A stretch of DNA of 37,942 nucleotides from an uncultured archaeon (lineage in GTDB: Archaea; Halobacteriota; Methanosarcinia; Methanosarcinales; Methanoperedenaceae). The stretch lies in the NCBI GenBank assembly GCA_902384525.1, contig CABMCA010000055.1:1-37942 (forward strand). Reading direction: 5' to 3'. A program made the translations under genes and the position numbers. Under the pieces are notes generated by a model. It was not told the DNA's origin. It did not search any database and was given only the letters and a program-made list of their open reading frames with translations. The stretch's first letter is position 1. Each line of letters opens with the position of its first letter. Below, in pieces: positions 23,324 through 32,656 of the stretch.

Positions 23324-26300
23324 ATGGTAAAAGGAAAATATTTCAAAGGAATTGCGATTCTGGTATTGTTATTAGGAATGCTGTCTGTTGCAATGGCAAT
23401 TACTATTGATCCACCATCGAGTGACCAATCGGCTAATAATGTCACTGGGGACCCGGCAAGAATTTTTACAATTACGATATCAGGCAATTCAACTGTTAAA
23501 TGGTATGTTAATGGAACGCTAGACTATACGGACCCAAATCCGAATGCTACGACTTCATCATATACTAATAGTACCTTTAAGGTCGGGGTTTGGAATGTGA
23601 CGGCAATCGCAACAAATTCAACAAATGCAAACGATAGTGCTACGAGAAAATGGTTGTGGACGGTCACAGCCCCCTCCCCTCCAGTATATACAGCTCCAAC
23701 CATCACTCCTTCCCCTACCGCTATTGCATTTGATACAAGCGCAAATATCAGCTTCATTGTCAATCAAAGCAATGCAAATACAACGGTTCGATACGGAACA
23801 TCATCACTGACTTTTGAAAGCAATTGGCAGAATGGATCAAGTTATGGTACATCCAGAACTATATTACTTACTGGATTATCACCTGGTATTCAATATAATT
23901 ACAGTGTTTTTGCATACAACGCATCCAATTCAAGCCTTTTTTCCAATTCTACCCCGATTCAAAGTTTCACAACGCGTAACCCAACCAGGCCAAATATTAC
24001 AAGTGTGACAAATGATGGTGGATCAACTTCCAGCATAAATTTAACAACTGAAGTTAACCAAACCGATGCTTACATTGGGATAAAGTATGGAGAAACGGAA
24101 TTATTGGAACTTCCTTTTGTATGGAATAATGCGTCCGGCTCACCAAGAACTATAAAACTTTATCCTTTAGCATCTGGAACTAAATATTATTATAGTGTAT
24201 ATGCATTTAATCAAACAAATCAAACATTTTCATCCAATACAACAATTCAAAATTTCACCACAAAATATCCAGGCCCAACAGTAGACACTATTAATCCCCC
24301 AAGCACAATTGCGCTGGAAAGGACAACAGGTGAATTACAAAATCTAAGTATAACAATAGGAAGCCAGAGCGGAAATTTGAGCTGGTATGAAAACAATAAT
24401 ACTTCTCCTCTAACTTCAAAATTAGTGAATGCTTCAGAAACTGTAATTTACCCTTTCTCGAGAAGCACAACAGGAACTTACACAATAACTGCAAATGTGA
24501 GCAATGCAAATGGAAGCGCCACTCGTATGTGGACAATAAACGTCCATCCTACAACATTCTCAACAGGCAACCGCATCTGGGACGGCAGTAATCAGAATGA
24601 TTTCGGTCTTACTTACACCTGGACCCCCCAGAGCTTCTCAGGATTCTATTACAATGCAAAAGACGACGTGGGCACTGAGAACATAACAATCACAATGGAT
24701 GGCTACTCATCCAGAACCATAGGAACGAATAAACTCGTTTACTCCACATCCCCTCAGGAAGTTAGCTTTACCCACTCACTCTGGGGCAAATATCAGGTCA
24801 TAGGCTTCATGGCTGATAAGTATTTTGCAGGTTATACCTCCAATACTTCTAAAACAAATACTCGTCCAACTACGGATTTCAGCGGGATCAGCGCGCTGGC
24901 CCAGGGAGGGCTCCATAAAGTGCTTATCGACGATGATACAAAGCAGACCATAGCTGTTGGAGGAACACTTGCCCTGCGGGATGGTTATGTATTGAAAGCA
25001 AAAGACATTGATATGAACGCAAGAACAATGCTCCTTTCACTTTTGAAAGACGGCAGTGAAGTTGATGTTTCTCCCCTTTCTGCAGGTGAGACATATGTTT
25101 ACACCAAAACCATTGGAGGCGTTGAGAGCCTTCCATTGATCATGATACGGTTCGATAGTGTGTTCTCAGGCCGGGAACTGCAGACAGCATTCGTCAAAGG
25201 CCTTTTCCAGATATCGGAGGACACCACGATAGTACGTACAGGGGATCAGTTCGGCAGCATGAAAGTGGACAGTGTCGACCTGAGTGGGATACGGATGAAA
25301 AACAGCGCAAATATTGGCCTTAGCAAGGGAACAACTAACACTCTCATGGGCGATCTCAAAATACAAGTCGCCAATAACGATTCTGCTGTCAGGTTCGCAC
25401 TTACGGTGGATAGGCCATCTAACTTAGAAGTCAGGAGCACGGTTTACAGGGATAGTGATTCGAATCCTGTCAGGGAATGGACACCCTACAATTTCGGTAT
25501 GAACATTGGGGATAAAAGTGTTGGATTCTTCTATGACCTTGACGATGGAGTGGGAAGTGAAAATTTGAACCTTACTAATCCGGTAAGCAGCAGAAGCATA
25601 CCTGAAGGTGGTCTTGTATACACAACAACTCCACAGGATGTAAAGTTCACGTACACTGGTTTTGGAAAATACCAGGCTATAGGATTCATGGCTGATAGGT
25701 ATTTTGCAGGTTATACATCAAATACCCTGACTAACTTAATAACAAGACCCACCACTAATTTTGCGGGAATAAGCACAATTGCAAATGGCAACCTCAATAA
25801 AGTGCTTATTGATGATGACACCAAGACGACTATAGCAGTTGGAAGTACGATTGCTCTCCAGGAAGGTTATGTTCTCAAGGCGACTGATATTGACCTGGTT
25901 GGAAGGGCGATGCTTCTTACCCTTCTTAAAGATGGAACAGAAGTTGACGTCTCACCTCTTTCCGCGGGTGAAACTTATATATACACCAAGACTATAGGAG
26001 GCACTGAAAACCTTCCACTGATAATGGTAAGATTTGAAAGTGTTTTCTCAGGCAATGAATTACAGGTTGCGTTCCTGAGAGGTATTTTCCAGATATCTGA
26101 GAATCCCACAAAAATTCAGGTGGGAAACAAGTTCGGCAGCATGGAAGTTAAAAGCGTTTCAAGTACCAGTATCACAATGAGCAACAGCGGAAGCATTGGA
26201 CTAAGCAGAAATAGTAATAATGCTCTTATGGGCAATGTAAAATTGAAAGTTGCCGATACTGATGCTGCCCTGAGGTTCTATTTCGGAGTCGATGTGACCC

Positions 26301-27235
26301 CTGATATGATAGTGAATCAGCTCTCAATAGATGCACCCACAAAAGTAATGGCGGGGGATACGCTCAAGGTCAAAGTAACGGCAGGAGGAAAAGCTGTTAA
26401 TAACACATCCCTGTCATTAGATACCGATATGGGGGCGACTGATATTAACGGTGAACTCAATTACACGATCCCGAAAACATTAAAAGCCGGGACATATACC
26501 ATTACCGCAGCAAAGACCGGGTATGAGAAAGCAACAAAGAGCATCGAGATCCAGAAATATGTCGATCTGAGGCTGAGCATTGAAGCACCTTCAAAGGCAA
26601 ACCAGTATGAAAACATAACCATAAAAGTTTTGTACAACGGTACTGCCATGAGCGGCGCTGCTGTCCTGTTTGATAATACCAGCGCTGGTATAACAGATAG
26701 CAATGGGGAAGTAAGCTACAGGCTGGAAACGAGCGGAACACATTCAATAACAGCATCAAAGACATCATATATTACTGTTTCAACGGATATAGATATAAGA
26801 GCCCCATATTCGGAATTTAAGGCACTTGATATCAATATCACGCCCAATCCTGTTTTTGCCGGCGAAGATTTCGTGGTCAGATCCAATATTACCAATGTGG
26901 GTACGAAGTCGGACACACTTCCTGTTGAACTTGTTATTAACGGTACTTCTGTCGATAATAGGACGATCACATTAACGCCCGGTCAGAAAGTTGAGATCAA
27001 TTTTACCAGGCAGGAACCTTTAGTCACAAATGTCACAGTCCAAGTCATGGGACAGAGCAATTTATTGGTAGTACAGAAAAAATCAACAAATTACCTTTTG
27101 ATCGCTGTAATAGCTACTGCAATAGGCGCTGTGATAATCTATGTTCTTACCTCTAAAGGTTTGTTGAGCCTTGAAATATTAAAACAGAAATTTGAATTGT
27201 TGAGCGATAAATTCAGTAAACTTTTTAAGAAGTAA
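23324..27235 (+). CDS. S-layer protein with two Methanosarcina-type duplication domains
   Basis: 1303 residues from ATG 23324, preceded by an AGGGG site; the reading frame is open from 23192, but that is upstream of the TATA box. A signal peptide (hydrophobic core AILVLLLGMLSVAMA) is followed by an Ig-like segment, two fibronectin-III-like modules (about 125-320), another Ig-like module, then two tandem S-layer duplication domains (about 407-700 and 703-992, both with the GFMADKYFAGYTSN-type signature). PEGA/CARDB-like repeats follow, then a transmembrane helix (LLIAVIATAIGAVIIYVLTS) and a basic cytoplasmic tail. Many N-x-S/T sites suggest glycosylation. It forms or contributes to the surface lattice; the FN3-like extension is unusual for canonical S-layer proteins of this family. 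Confidence 0.9.
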   Translation: MVKGKYFKGIAILVLLLGMLSVAMAITIDPPSSDQSANNVTGDPARIFTITISGNSTVKWYVNGTLDYTDPNPNATTSSYTNSTFKVGVWNVTAIATNSTNANDSATRKWLWTVTAPSPPVYTAPTITPSPTAIAFDTSANISFIVNQSNANTTVRYGTSSLTFESNWQNGSSYGTSRTILLTGLSPGIQYNYSVFAYNASNSSLFSNSTPIQSFTTRNPTRPNITSVTNDGGSTSSINLTTEVNQTDAYIGIKYGETELLELPFVWNNASGSPRTIKLYPLASGTKYYYSVYAFNQTNQTFSSNTTIQNFTTKYPGPTVDTINPPSTIALERTTGELQNLSITIGSQSGNLSWYENNNTSPLTSKLVNASETVIYPFSRSTTGTYTITANVSNANGSATRMWTINVHPTTFSTGNRIWDGSNQNDFGLTYTWTPQSFSGFYYNAKDDVGTENITITMDGYSSRTIGTNKLVYSTSPQEVSFTHSLWGKYQVIGFMADKYFAGYTSNTSKTNTRPTTDFSGISALAQGGLHKVLIDDDTKQTIAVGGTLALRDGYVLKAKDIDMNARTMLLSLLKDGSEVDVSPLSAGETYVYTKTIGGVESLPLIMIRFDSVFSGRELQTAFVKGLFQISEDTTIVRTGDQFGSMKVDSVDLSGIRMKNSANIGLSKGTTNTLMGDLKIQVANNDSAVRFALTVDRPSNLEVRSTVYRDSDSNPVREWTPYNFGMNIGDKSVGFFYDLDDGVGSENLNLTNPVSSRSIPEGGLVYTTTPQDVKFTYTGFGKYQAIGFMADRYFAGYTSNTLTNLITRPTTNFAGISTIANGNLNKVLIDDDTKTTIAVGSTIALQEGYVLKATDIDLVGRAMLLTLLKDGTEVDVSPLSAGETYIYTKTIGGTENLPLIMVRFESVFSGNELQVAFLRGIFQISENPTKIQVGNKFGSMEVKSVSSTSITMSNSGSIGLSRNSNNALMGNVKLKVADTDAALRFYFGVDVTPDMIVNQLSIDAPTKVMAGDTLKVKVTAGGKAVNNTSLSLDTDMGATDINGELNYTIPKTLKAGTYTITAAKTGYEKATKSIEIQKYVDLRLSIEAPSKANQYENITIKVLYNGTAMSGAAVLFDNTSAGITDSNGEVSYRLETSGTHSITASKTSYITVSTDIDIRAPYSEFKALDINITPNPVFAGEDFVVRSNITNVGTKSDTLPVELVINGTSVDNRTITLTPGQKVEINFTRQEPLVTNVTVQVMGQSNLLVVQKKSTNYLLIAVIATAIGAVIIYVLTSKGLLSLEILKQKFELLSDKFSKLFKK

Positions 27236-27267
27236 GGACCTCAGGGTCATTTACTTCTTTTTTTATT
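27227..27267 (+). terminator. Strong hairpin terminator of the S-layer gene
   Basis: AAGAAGTAAGGACC (27227-27240) pairs with GGTC..TTACTTCTT (27245-27259) around a short loop, with one small internal bulge, followed by a T-run and TTTTATTTTA. It overlaps the stop codon. The stem plus U-tract is typical of an intrinsic archaeal terminator on a highly expressed gene. Confidence 0.75.
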
Positions 27268-27336
27268 TTAACTTCCCTATGATTAAATTCTAATAATAAG
27301 GAAAAATTATTATAGGGTGAAAATCATTACTTTAAC

Positions 27337-27714
27337 ATGGATTATTGGTTCGGCAATCTCATCAGTGATTATTTGCTGTATAAGATCATCGAAGGGATTA
27401 TAGCAATACTTTCAATGATCATAATCTATCTGGGTATCCAAATAGCGTTAAACTGGAAATTCTTACATAAGGAGAATCCGAGTTCAAATGAAGTAATCTC
27501 ACAAACACAAAGTTTTAACCGAAGCACACTGTTTATCTTTATTGCCGGTTTTTTTATGTTGATACACGAGTTTCTTGAAGGTCTTGAGAAAGAAGCGCCG
27601 GATTATGTGACTTACGAACTGCTTGAGTTAGTTGCAATTACCGGATTAGTATTGTTTTTACTGGAGTGGCATAAAATATTGAAGCAATTAAGAAAAGATC
27701 GATCAAATAAATGA
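27337..27714 (+). CDS. Small membrane protein, three or four helices
   Basis: 125 residues with hydrophobic segments at about 14-36, 62-78 and 92-110. Loops are charged, including a basic C-terminal tail (KILKQLRKDRSNK). A possible GGGTGA site lies upstream. No family is recognised. It is convergent with the next membrane protein (27724-28254), nine bases away. Confidence 0.55.
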   Translation: MDYWFGNLISDYLLYKIIEGIIAILSMIIIYLGIQIALNWKFLHKENPSSNEVISQTQSFNRSTLFIFIAGFFMLIHEFLEGLEKEAPDYVTYELLELVAITGLVLFLLEWHKILKQLRKDRSNK

Positions 27715-27723
27715 GTGATTGAA

Positions 27724-28254
27724 TTAACCTTTCACTTTTTTCCTAACCATACTGGCGAAAAGAATTGTAATATCTTTTAACAGGCAATAAAAATATGGCC
27801 TGATCTTTGGATGGGTACTTTTATCGATATTATCTCCGATACTCGTCAATAGCAGGACCGAGATCATAAATATAACCATGGCCTGCCCGGGTGAAATAAA
27901 GAGAGGTTCATAATTTGCGGCTTTTAAATTAAGGATCATTCCTAATATTCCAGCAATGATAAATGATACAAGATATCCACTCATTATCCAATAGGCACTC
28001 TTATCAATTATGAAAAAAGGTAACAATAAAATAACCAGGGTGATCCCGATCTTTATTGCTATGAAATCTAATATGCCATAATTGATAATTACGTATCTTA
28101 CAAGCAGATTTCCTTCTCCCATAATTCCTTTTTGCTCGATCATTTTCAGGCTGGTTATGGTATCTCCGATACCGAATGCCAGAAAAGCCAATATGAAGAG
28201 TAAAAATTGTAATTTATTGTACCAGCATGGGTAATATCCGCTGTCGCCGTTCAA
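27724..28254 (-). CDS. Multi-pass membrane protein, DUF5658-like
   Basis: 176 residues with about four membrane helices (about 12-30, 62-80, 88-108, 122-140). The segment GDTITSLKMIEQKGIMGEGN after helix 1 resembles DUF5658-type proteins of methanogens. The start is TTG at 28254 with GGGAG seven bases upstream; no other methionine precedes helix 1. Function unknown. Confidence 0.6.
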   Translation of the reverse strand: MNGDSGYYPCWYNKLQFLLFILAFLAFGIGDTITSLKMIEQKGIMGEGNLLVRYVIINYGILDFIAIKIGITLVILLLPFFIIDKSAYWIMSGYLVSFIIAGILGMILNLKAANYEPLFISPGQAMVIFMISVLLLTSIGDNIDKSTHPKIRPYFYCLLKDITILFASMVRKKVKG

Positions 28255-28401
28255 AATATTCTCCCATGTATCTTATATTTTTACTCCTTTATAAGGAAAT
28301 CCTGCAAAATAAATTCACAATCTTTATTATTCACAATCTTTATGAACTTGGTTTACACATTAAGGTTTATATTAAGGTCAATTATGTCCAGGTTAATTAT
28401 T

Positions 28402-28647
28402 ATGTCAAATCTTAAAACAGTTATAAATAATACAAAGATCTTGGGATCAACAATGTTCATTATCGGTGCCTTATCACTATCATGGGCATTAAAAATGTTA
28501 GTAGAGGCAATGTCCCCACCCTATATACTGAAGTATTTGACAGAGACGTCATTATTGATATACATTGTATCCTTCATTATCCTTGCAGTGACATCTTATA
28601 AACTGTTATCCAAAAGTTATATTATATTGGCGCCTTTCCTGAAATGA
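28402..28647 (+). CDS. Small membrane protein
   Basis: 81 residues from ATG 28402; longer frames begin at 28342 and 28384. TTTATATTAA at 28366-28375 would place transcription start near 28395, favouring this start. Two hydrophobic segments (about 14-33 and 49-71). No homology recognised. Coding status is moderately supported by length and hydrophobic pattern only. Confidence 0.4.
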   Translation: MSNLKTVINNTKILGSTMFIIGALSLSWALKMLVEAMSPPYILKYLTETSLLIYIVSFIILAVTSYKLLSKSYIILAPFLK

Positions 28648-28735
28648 AATTATTCAATCTTAATCAGATGATCAAAAAAACAAAAGACGAACTATCGCAA
28701 GATATAAGTATAATCATAATCATATAACATACTCA

Positions 28736-28785
28736 GGGCAGGCTGAAAAATTTTTTTTATAACACTCCCACTCCCCAACCTGCCC
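28736..28785. repeat. Inverted repeat GGGCAGG/CCTGCCC
   Basis: Perfect 7-bp arms 28736-28742 and 28779-28785 enclose a 36-nt loop containing an A5T8 stretch and a C-rich stretch. Located 70-120 bp before the next gene; function unknown. A terminator for the upstream small gene or an RNA leader are both possible. Confidence 0.4.
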
Positions 28786-28857
28786 ATAAAAACGTCCATT
28801 TTTTGCAAAAAGTTTAAAGTACGAATCGACGATATTATAAAAGGAGGTAACTATAGA

Positions 28858-29235
28858 ATGACATTTCGATCACCAAAATATTTTGGAGAACAAGTTTTTA
28901 ATGATGTTTATTGTAAATTGATAGAAAAGGCACGAAATAAACAATCTATACATTATGAAGAGGTTGCAGCCATAATGGGAAAAACCCCTGAAGAAAAAAT
29001 GGGGCATTATTGGGTAAATGAAACCGGATATATGTTAAAAGAGATTTGTGACTATGAACATAAGCACAATAGACCTATGCTCAGTGTTATTGTCGTACTT
29101 AAGGAGGATGGAATACCAGGTAAAGGTTTTTTTGAATTAGCAAGAGGATTGGGAAAACTTACCTCGGTGTCTAAACTGGATGAAAAAGCATTCTGGAAGC
29201 AAGAGCTACTAGAGGTTTATAAAACCTGGGGTTAA
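28858..29235 (+). CDS. Conserved hypothetical protein
   Basis: 125 residues, not assigned. It has an unusually strong, bacterial-like ribosome-binding site (AAAGGAGGT, 28840-28848). The N-terminal half is helical; MLSVIVVLKEDGIPGKGFFE around residues 74-93 looks like a conserved core strand-loop. Soluble, with no cysteine cluster. It begins the bacterial-looking block. I suspect a widely distributed unknown family seen in bacteria. Confidence 0.6.
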   Translation: MTFRSPKYFGEQVFNDVYCKLIEKARNKQSIHYEEVAAIMGKTPEEKMGHYWVNETGYMLKEICDYEHKHNRPMLSVIVVLKEDGIPGKGFFELARGLGKLTSVSKLDEKAFWKQELLEVYKTWG

Positions 29236-29277
29236 AACCTGATCAACATATATTATATTTTGTATCTTAAAATTTAA

Positions 29278-29472
29278 ATGGAATCATTATGGCAAAGAAC
29301 AAAGGACTCATTGCAAATGCATCAATTTCCATCAATTGAGCTATCTACCGAGGGAGCGCAGACATATATTTCGCTCTCACAAGATAACAATCCGACTGAA
29401 CAAGCCCGCGAACACTCTAAAAATAATTGGGTAATGATGCTTGCAAGTTTGAAGAAGTTATTGGAGAACTAA
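29278..29472 (+). pseudogene. Fragment of an SRPBCC/AHSA1-like protein
   Basis: 64 residues. The second half (SLSQDNNPTEQAREHSKNNW then MMLASLKKLLEN) matches the C-terminal end of SRPBCC/activator-of-Hsp90-like proteins, which are normally 140-160 residues. Only about 40 residues of that domain remain; the first ~20 residues do not fit the family. The gap to the preceding gene is only 42 bp, so the 5' part is lost. Probably non-functional. Confidence 0.65.
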
Positions 29473-29476
29473 TTTT

Positions 29477-29890
29477 ATGAGAGATCCTATTAAAAAATTA
29501 TTTGCAGAATACGAAAAGGCATTCAATGCACTTGATGTTGAAAAGCAGGTTCCGTTCTTTGCAGAACATTTCATTTCAGCAGGTCCGAGGGGCAGTATCG
29601 CGCTGGGAAGAGACGAATTCGCCAAAATGGCAGGTAAAGCCGCGGAATTTTACAGAAGCGTGGGGCAGACATCCGCAAAAATTCTTTCCATGGAAGAAAC
29701 TGAAATCAGCAATGAATATTCCATGGTCAAAGTCCACTGGGGAGTTACGTTTGAGAAGACCGGAAACAAGCTGATTGAATTTGATGTTACGTATTTTATC
29801 CAGAAAACCGGCCCCGATCCAAAAATCATCATGTTCATAGCTCACCAGGATGAGGAGAGGGCCATGAAAGAGCTAGGTTTCCTGGGGTAA
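29477..29890 (+). CDS. SnoaL-like/NTF2-family protein
   Basis: 137 residues with the NTF2-like cone fold expected for SnoaL/DUF4440 proteins: starts with a helix (DPIKKLFAEYEKAFNALDVE), followed by the FFAEHFISAGP turn and a beta sheet. Such proteins bind small hydrophobic molecules or act as ketosteroid-isomerase-like enzymes; substrate unknown. It is 4 bp after the SRPBCC fragment and in the same block as DHFR-like and VOC genes, a context typical of bacterial genomes. Confidence 0.75.
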   Translation: MRDPIKKLFAEYEKAFNALDVEKQVPFFAEHFISAGPRGSIALGRDEFAKMAGKAAEFYRSVGQTSAKILSMEETEISNEYSMVKVHWGVTFEKTGNKLIEFDVTYFIQKTGPDPKIIMFIAHQDEERAMKELGFLG

Positions 29891-29961
29891 ATAAATCTAT
29901 AAAATTGCGAAAAATCCTTATATCATCGAACACATAATTATCTTATTAGTGGGGGAATCTG

Positions 29962-30573
29962 ATGAAAATGAGAAAACTTGTTGTAACCACATTTATAACT
30001 CTTGACGGCGTTATGCAGGCACCAGGGGGACCTGAGGAAGATCCGACCGGCGGTTTTACCCATGGCGGATGGTCGTTCAATTACTGGGATGACATGATGG
30101 GGCAAGTCATGGGCGAATTCATGGCAAAACCTTCTGAGTTATTATTGGGCAGGAAGACGTATGAAATCTTTGCTGCTCACTGGCCATACATTAAAGATGA
30201 CCCGGCTGCCGACAAATTGAACAGCGTCAAGAAGTATGTTGTCTCCAGAACGCTTGATGAAGCGAGTTGGAATAATTCCACACTGGTAACGGGAAACGTG
30301 GTGCAGACAATCAGAAATCTCAAGGAACAAAAAGGGCCAGAAATCCAAGTGCACGGCAGCAGCAATCTGATTCAAACGCTGCTTAAAAACGATCTTATCG
30401 ACGAGTTCCGGTTATGGATTTTCCCTATTACGATAGGGAAGGGAAAAAGGCTATTTAGCGACGGAACACAACCTGCCAGTCTCAAGCTTATCGATAGCAA
30501 GACTTCTACCACTGGTGTCATCATCGCTACCTATGAACCTGCGGGAGAACTCAAAACAGGAGTAAAATTATGA
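29962..30573 (+). CDS. Dihydrofolate reductase-family protein (RibD C-terminal domain)
   Basis: 203 residues of the DHFR/RibD reductase fold: TTFITLDGVMQAPGGPEED at the N-terminus, ELLLGRKTYEIFAAHWPY near 60-77, then the NADPH-binding EIQVHGSSNLIQTLLK (about 126-141). An NADPH-dependent oxidoreductase is likely; a true folate role is not supported. It overlaps the following PhnB-like gene by 4 bp. A paralogue is at 31974. Confidence 0.82.
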   Translation: MKMRKLVVTTFITLDGVMQAPGGPEEDPTGGFTHGGWSFNYWDDMMGQVMGEFMAKPSELLLGRKTYEIFAAHWPYIKDDPAADKLNSVKKYVVSRTLDEASWNNSTLVTGNVVQTIRNLKEQKGPEIQVHGSSNLIQTLLKNDLIDEFRLWIFPITIGKGKRLFSDGTQPASLKLIDSKTSTTGVIIATYEPAGELKTGVKL

Positions 30574-31487
30574 CAAACATTAAACAAAAAATCACACCCA
30601 ACCTATGGTTTGACCGCCAGGCAGAAGAGGCAGCGAAATTTTACACTTCTATCTTCAAAAATTCCGGGATCGGCAAGATGACCCGCGCCAGCAAAGCAGG
30701 TTTTGAAATTCACGGCCTGACTGAGGGCACGGTAATGACCATTGAATTTGAGATTGAGGGGCAAAAATTCATTGCGATTAATGGCGGACCGCTATTTAAA
30801 TTCACTCCAGCTGTATCATTTCTTGTCGCCTGTAATACCAGGGAGGAAGTCGATGCGATATGGGAAAAACTCTCTGAAGGCGGTACGGCGCTCATGGAAC
30901 TTGGTGAATATCCCTTCAGCGAAAAATATGGATGGACGCAGGACAGGTACGGTCTTTCGTGGCAGGTGATGTTCATGGGCGATCGTAAGATAAAGCAGAA
31001 GATCACTCCGACGCTTATGTTTGTAGGTAAGCAGTGCGGAAAAGCAGAAGCGGCGATCATTTTTTACACATCAGTCTTCAAAAATTCAGAAATTGGAAAC
31101 ATCCTCCGCTATGGCAAAGGCGAGGAACCGGACAAAGAGGGAACAATAAAGCATGCTGCCTTCACGCTTGAGGACCAGGAATTTGCAGCCATGGATAGTG
31201 CTCGTAAACACGACTTTACCTTCAATGAGGCCATTTCATTTATGATTGAATGCGAGACCCAGAAAGCGATTGACTACTACTGGGAGAAACTTACAGCAGA
31301 TGGAGGGCAAGAAAGTGTGTGCGGCTGGCTCAAGGATAAGTTCGGTGTTTCATGGCAGGTTACCCCCACTGGCCTGGATGAGATGCTGCGAGATCATGAT
31401 AAAGAAAAGGTGGAACGCGTTACCAATGCGTTCCTGAAAATGAAAAAATTTGACATCGGGGAATTAAAGAAAGCATACGAGGGATAA
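30570..31487 (+). CDS. PhnB-like VOC protein, two tandem domains
   Basis: 305 residues comprising two PhnB/3-demethylubiquinone-methyltransferase-like VOC domains (about 1-140 and 145-285). Each starts KITP-x-LWF/LMF and ends with a YG/FGVSWQV motif (DRYGLSWQVMF and DKFGVSWQVTP). These metal-independent or divalent VOC proteins have unknown substrates. The ATG overlaps the DHFR-like gene (ATGA). Domain repeat in one chain is common for this subfamily. Confidence 0.85.
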   Translation: MTNIKQKITPNLWFDRQAEEAAKFYTSIFKNSGIGKMTRASKAGFEIHGLTEGTVMTIEFEIEGQKFIAINGGPLFKFTPAVSFLVACNTREEVDAIWEKLSEGGTALMELGEYPFSEKYGWTQDRYGLSWQVMFMGDRKIKQKITPTLMFVGKQCGKAEAAIIFYTSVFKNSEIGNILRYGKGEEPDKEGTIKHAAFTLEDQEFAAMDSARKHDFTFNEAISFMIECETQKAIDYYWEKLTADGGQESVCGWLKDKFGVSWQVTPTGLDEMLRDHDKEKVERVTNAFLKMKKFDIGELKKAYEG

Positions 31488-31526
31488 ATAACAAACGAAC
31501 AACTTAAGAGTTAAGGAGAAAACACT

Positions 31527-31961
31527 ATGACAAAATTAAACATATACCTCAATTTTGCGGGTAACACGGAAGAAGCGTTTAACTTCTATAAATCCGTTTT
31601 TGGCGGAGAGTTTACGTCTGTTTTCCGATTCAAGGATATGCCGATGGAAGGCGTAGATATCCCGAAAGAGGACGAAAACAAAATCATGCACATCAGCTTG
31701 CCAGTTGGCAAAGATAACGTGTTAATGGCGACCGATTCTCTTGAATCGCTCGGCATGAAACTGACGCAGGGCAACAATGTTTATATTTCAGTCCACCCGG
31801 AAAGTAAAGATGAGGCGGACAGGATATTTAACGCTCTTTCCGGTGACGGCACAATAGAGATGCCTATCTCCGACCAGATGTGGGGCGACTACTACGGCAG
31901 TTTTGAAGATAAGTTCGGAGTGCAGTGGATGGTGATTTACACCTATCCGAAACCAGTTTGA
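31527..31961 (+). CDS. PhnB-like VOC protein, single domain
   Basis: 144 residues, one VOC domain: LNFAGNTEEAFNFYKSVFGG near residues 6-25, HISLPVGKDNVLMATDS around 57-73, and DKFGVQWMV at the C-terminus. Similar to the two-domain protein just upstream but in its own lineage. An AAGGAG site (about 31513-31518) precedes the ATG. Confidence 0.85.
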   Translation: MTKLNIYLNFAGNTEEAFNFYKSVFGGEFTSVFRFKDMPMEGVDIPKEDENKIMHISLPVGKDNVLMATDSLESLGMKLTQGNNVYISVHPESKDEADRIFNALSGDGTIEMPISDQMWGDYYGSFEDKFGVQWMVIYTYPKPV

Positions 31962-31973
31962 CAAATTAAAAAT

Positions 31974-32534
31974 ATGGGAAAAGTTATTTTAGGAGTAACA
32001 ATATCACTGGACGGGTTTGCCGAAGATAGCAATGGTAGCGTGGGCGCGCTGTATCCAGACCTCGATACACTGCGAAATACCGGGGTCTTACGGGAATCCA
32101 TACATACTACCGGCTCGGTAGTGATGGCATGGAAAGAGTTTGCTATGGCAAAAGACCCTGATTCGCTCGCGGGTAATTATGAGTATCAAGTACCAATATT
32201 TGTTTTTACAGATAAAGCACCTAAAAAGCATCCAAAGGAAACTGACAAGTTAACCTTTACTTTCGTTACAGATGGTATTAAAAGCGCGGTCCGGCAAGCA
32301 AAAGCAGCCGCAGGCGACAAAAATGTTACAATTATCGGCAGCGCAGGCACCACCGGGCAATGTATCAGAGCAGGATTAGCTGATGAACTGCATGTTGATA
32401 TCATACCGGTATTTCTTAAAAGCGGTTTCCGGCCATTTGAAGATACAGGCAATAAATCAATCAAGGTAGAAAGAATAAAAGTGGTGGAACTTCCAGCCGG
32501 CAGGACACATCTTAAATTCCGCATCATAAAATAA
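31974..32534 (+). CDS. Dihydrofolate reductase-family protein
   Basis: 186 residues of the same fold as 29962 (GVTISLDGFAEDSNGSVGAL at the N-terminus; NVTIIGSAGTTGQCIRAGLA near 110-129, the nucleotide-binding turn; DELHVDIIPVFLKSG). Probably an NADPH-dependent reductase of unknown substrate. Twelve base pairs after the VOC gene, in the same presumed transcript. Confidence 0.8.
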   Translation: MGKVILGVTISLDGFAEDSNGSVGALYPDLDTLRNTGVLRESIHTTGSVVMAWKEFAMAKDPDSLAGNYEYQVPIFVFTDKAPKKHPKETDKLTFTFVTDGIKSAVRQAKAAAGDKNVTIIGSAGTTGQCIRAGLADELHVDIIPVFLKSGFRPFEDTGNKSIKVERIKVVELPAGRTHLKFRIIK

Positions 32535-32656
32535 AAAATAGGAAACAGTCTGAAAGCAGCAAGATCCGTTCCCGGAACATGGAAGTATGCCCATCCACCA
32601 GAGCCGATGAATACTCCGGACATAAGTATAAATCAGTTGGGATATAATTAACTCTT

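Noticed and set aside
28644-28727. 27-codon frame overlapping the preceding stop (ATGA).
   Set aside because: Very short, low-complexity isoleucine end and no supporting signal beyond the overlap.
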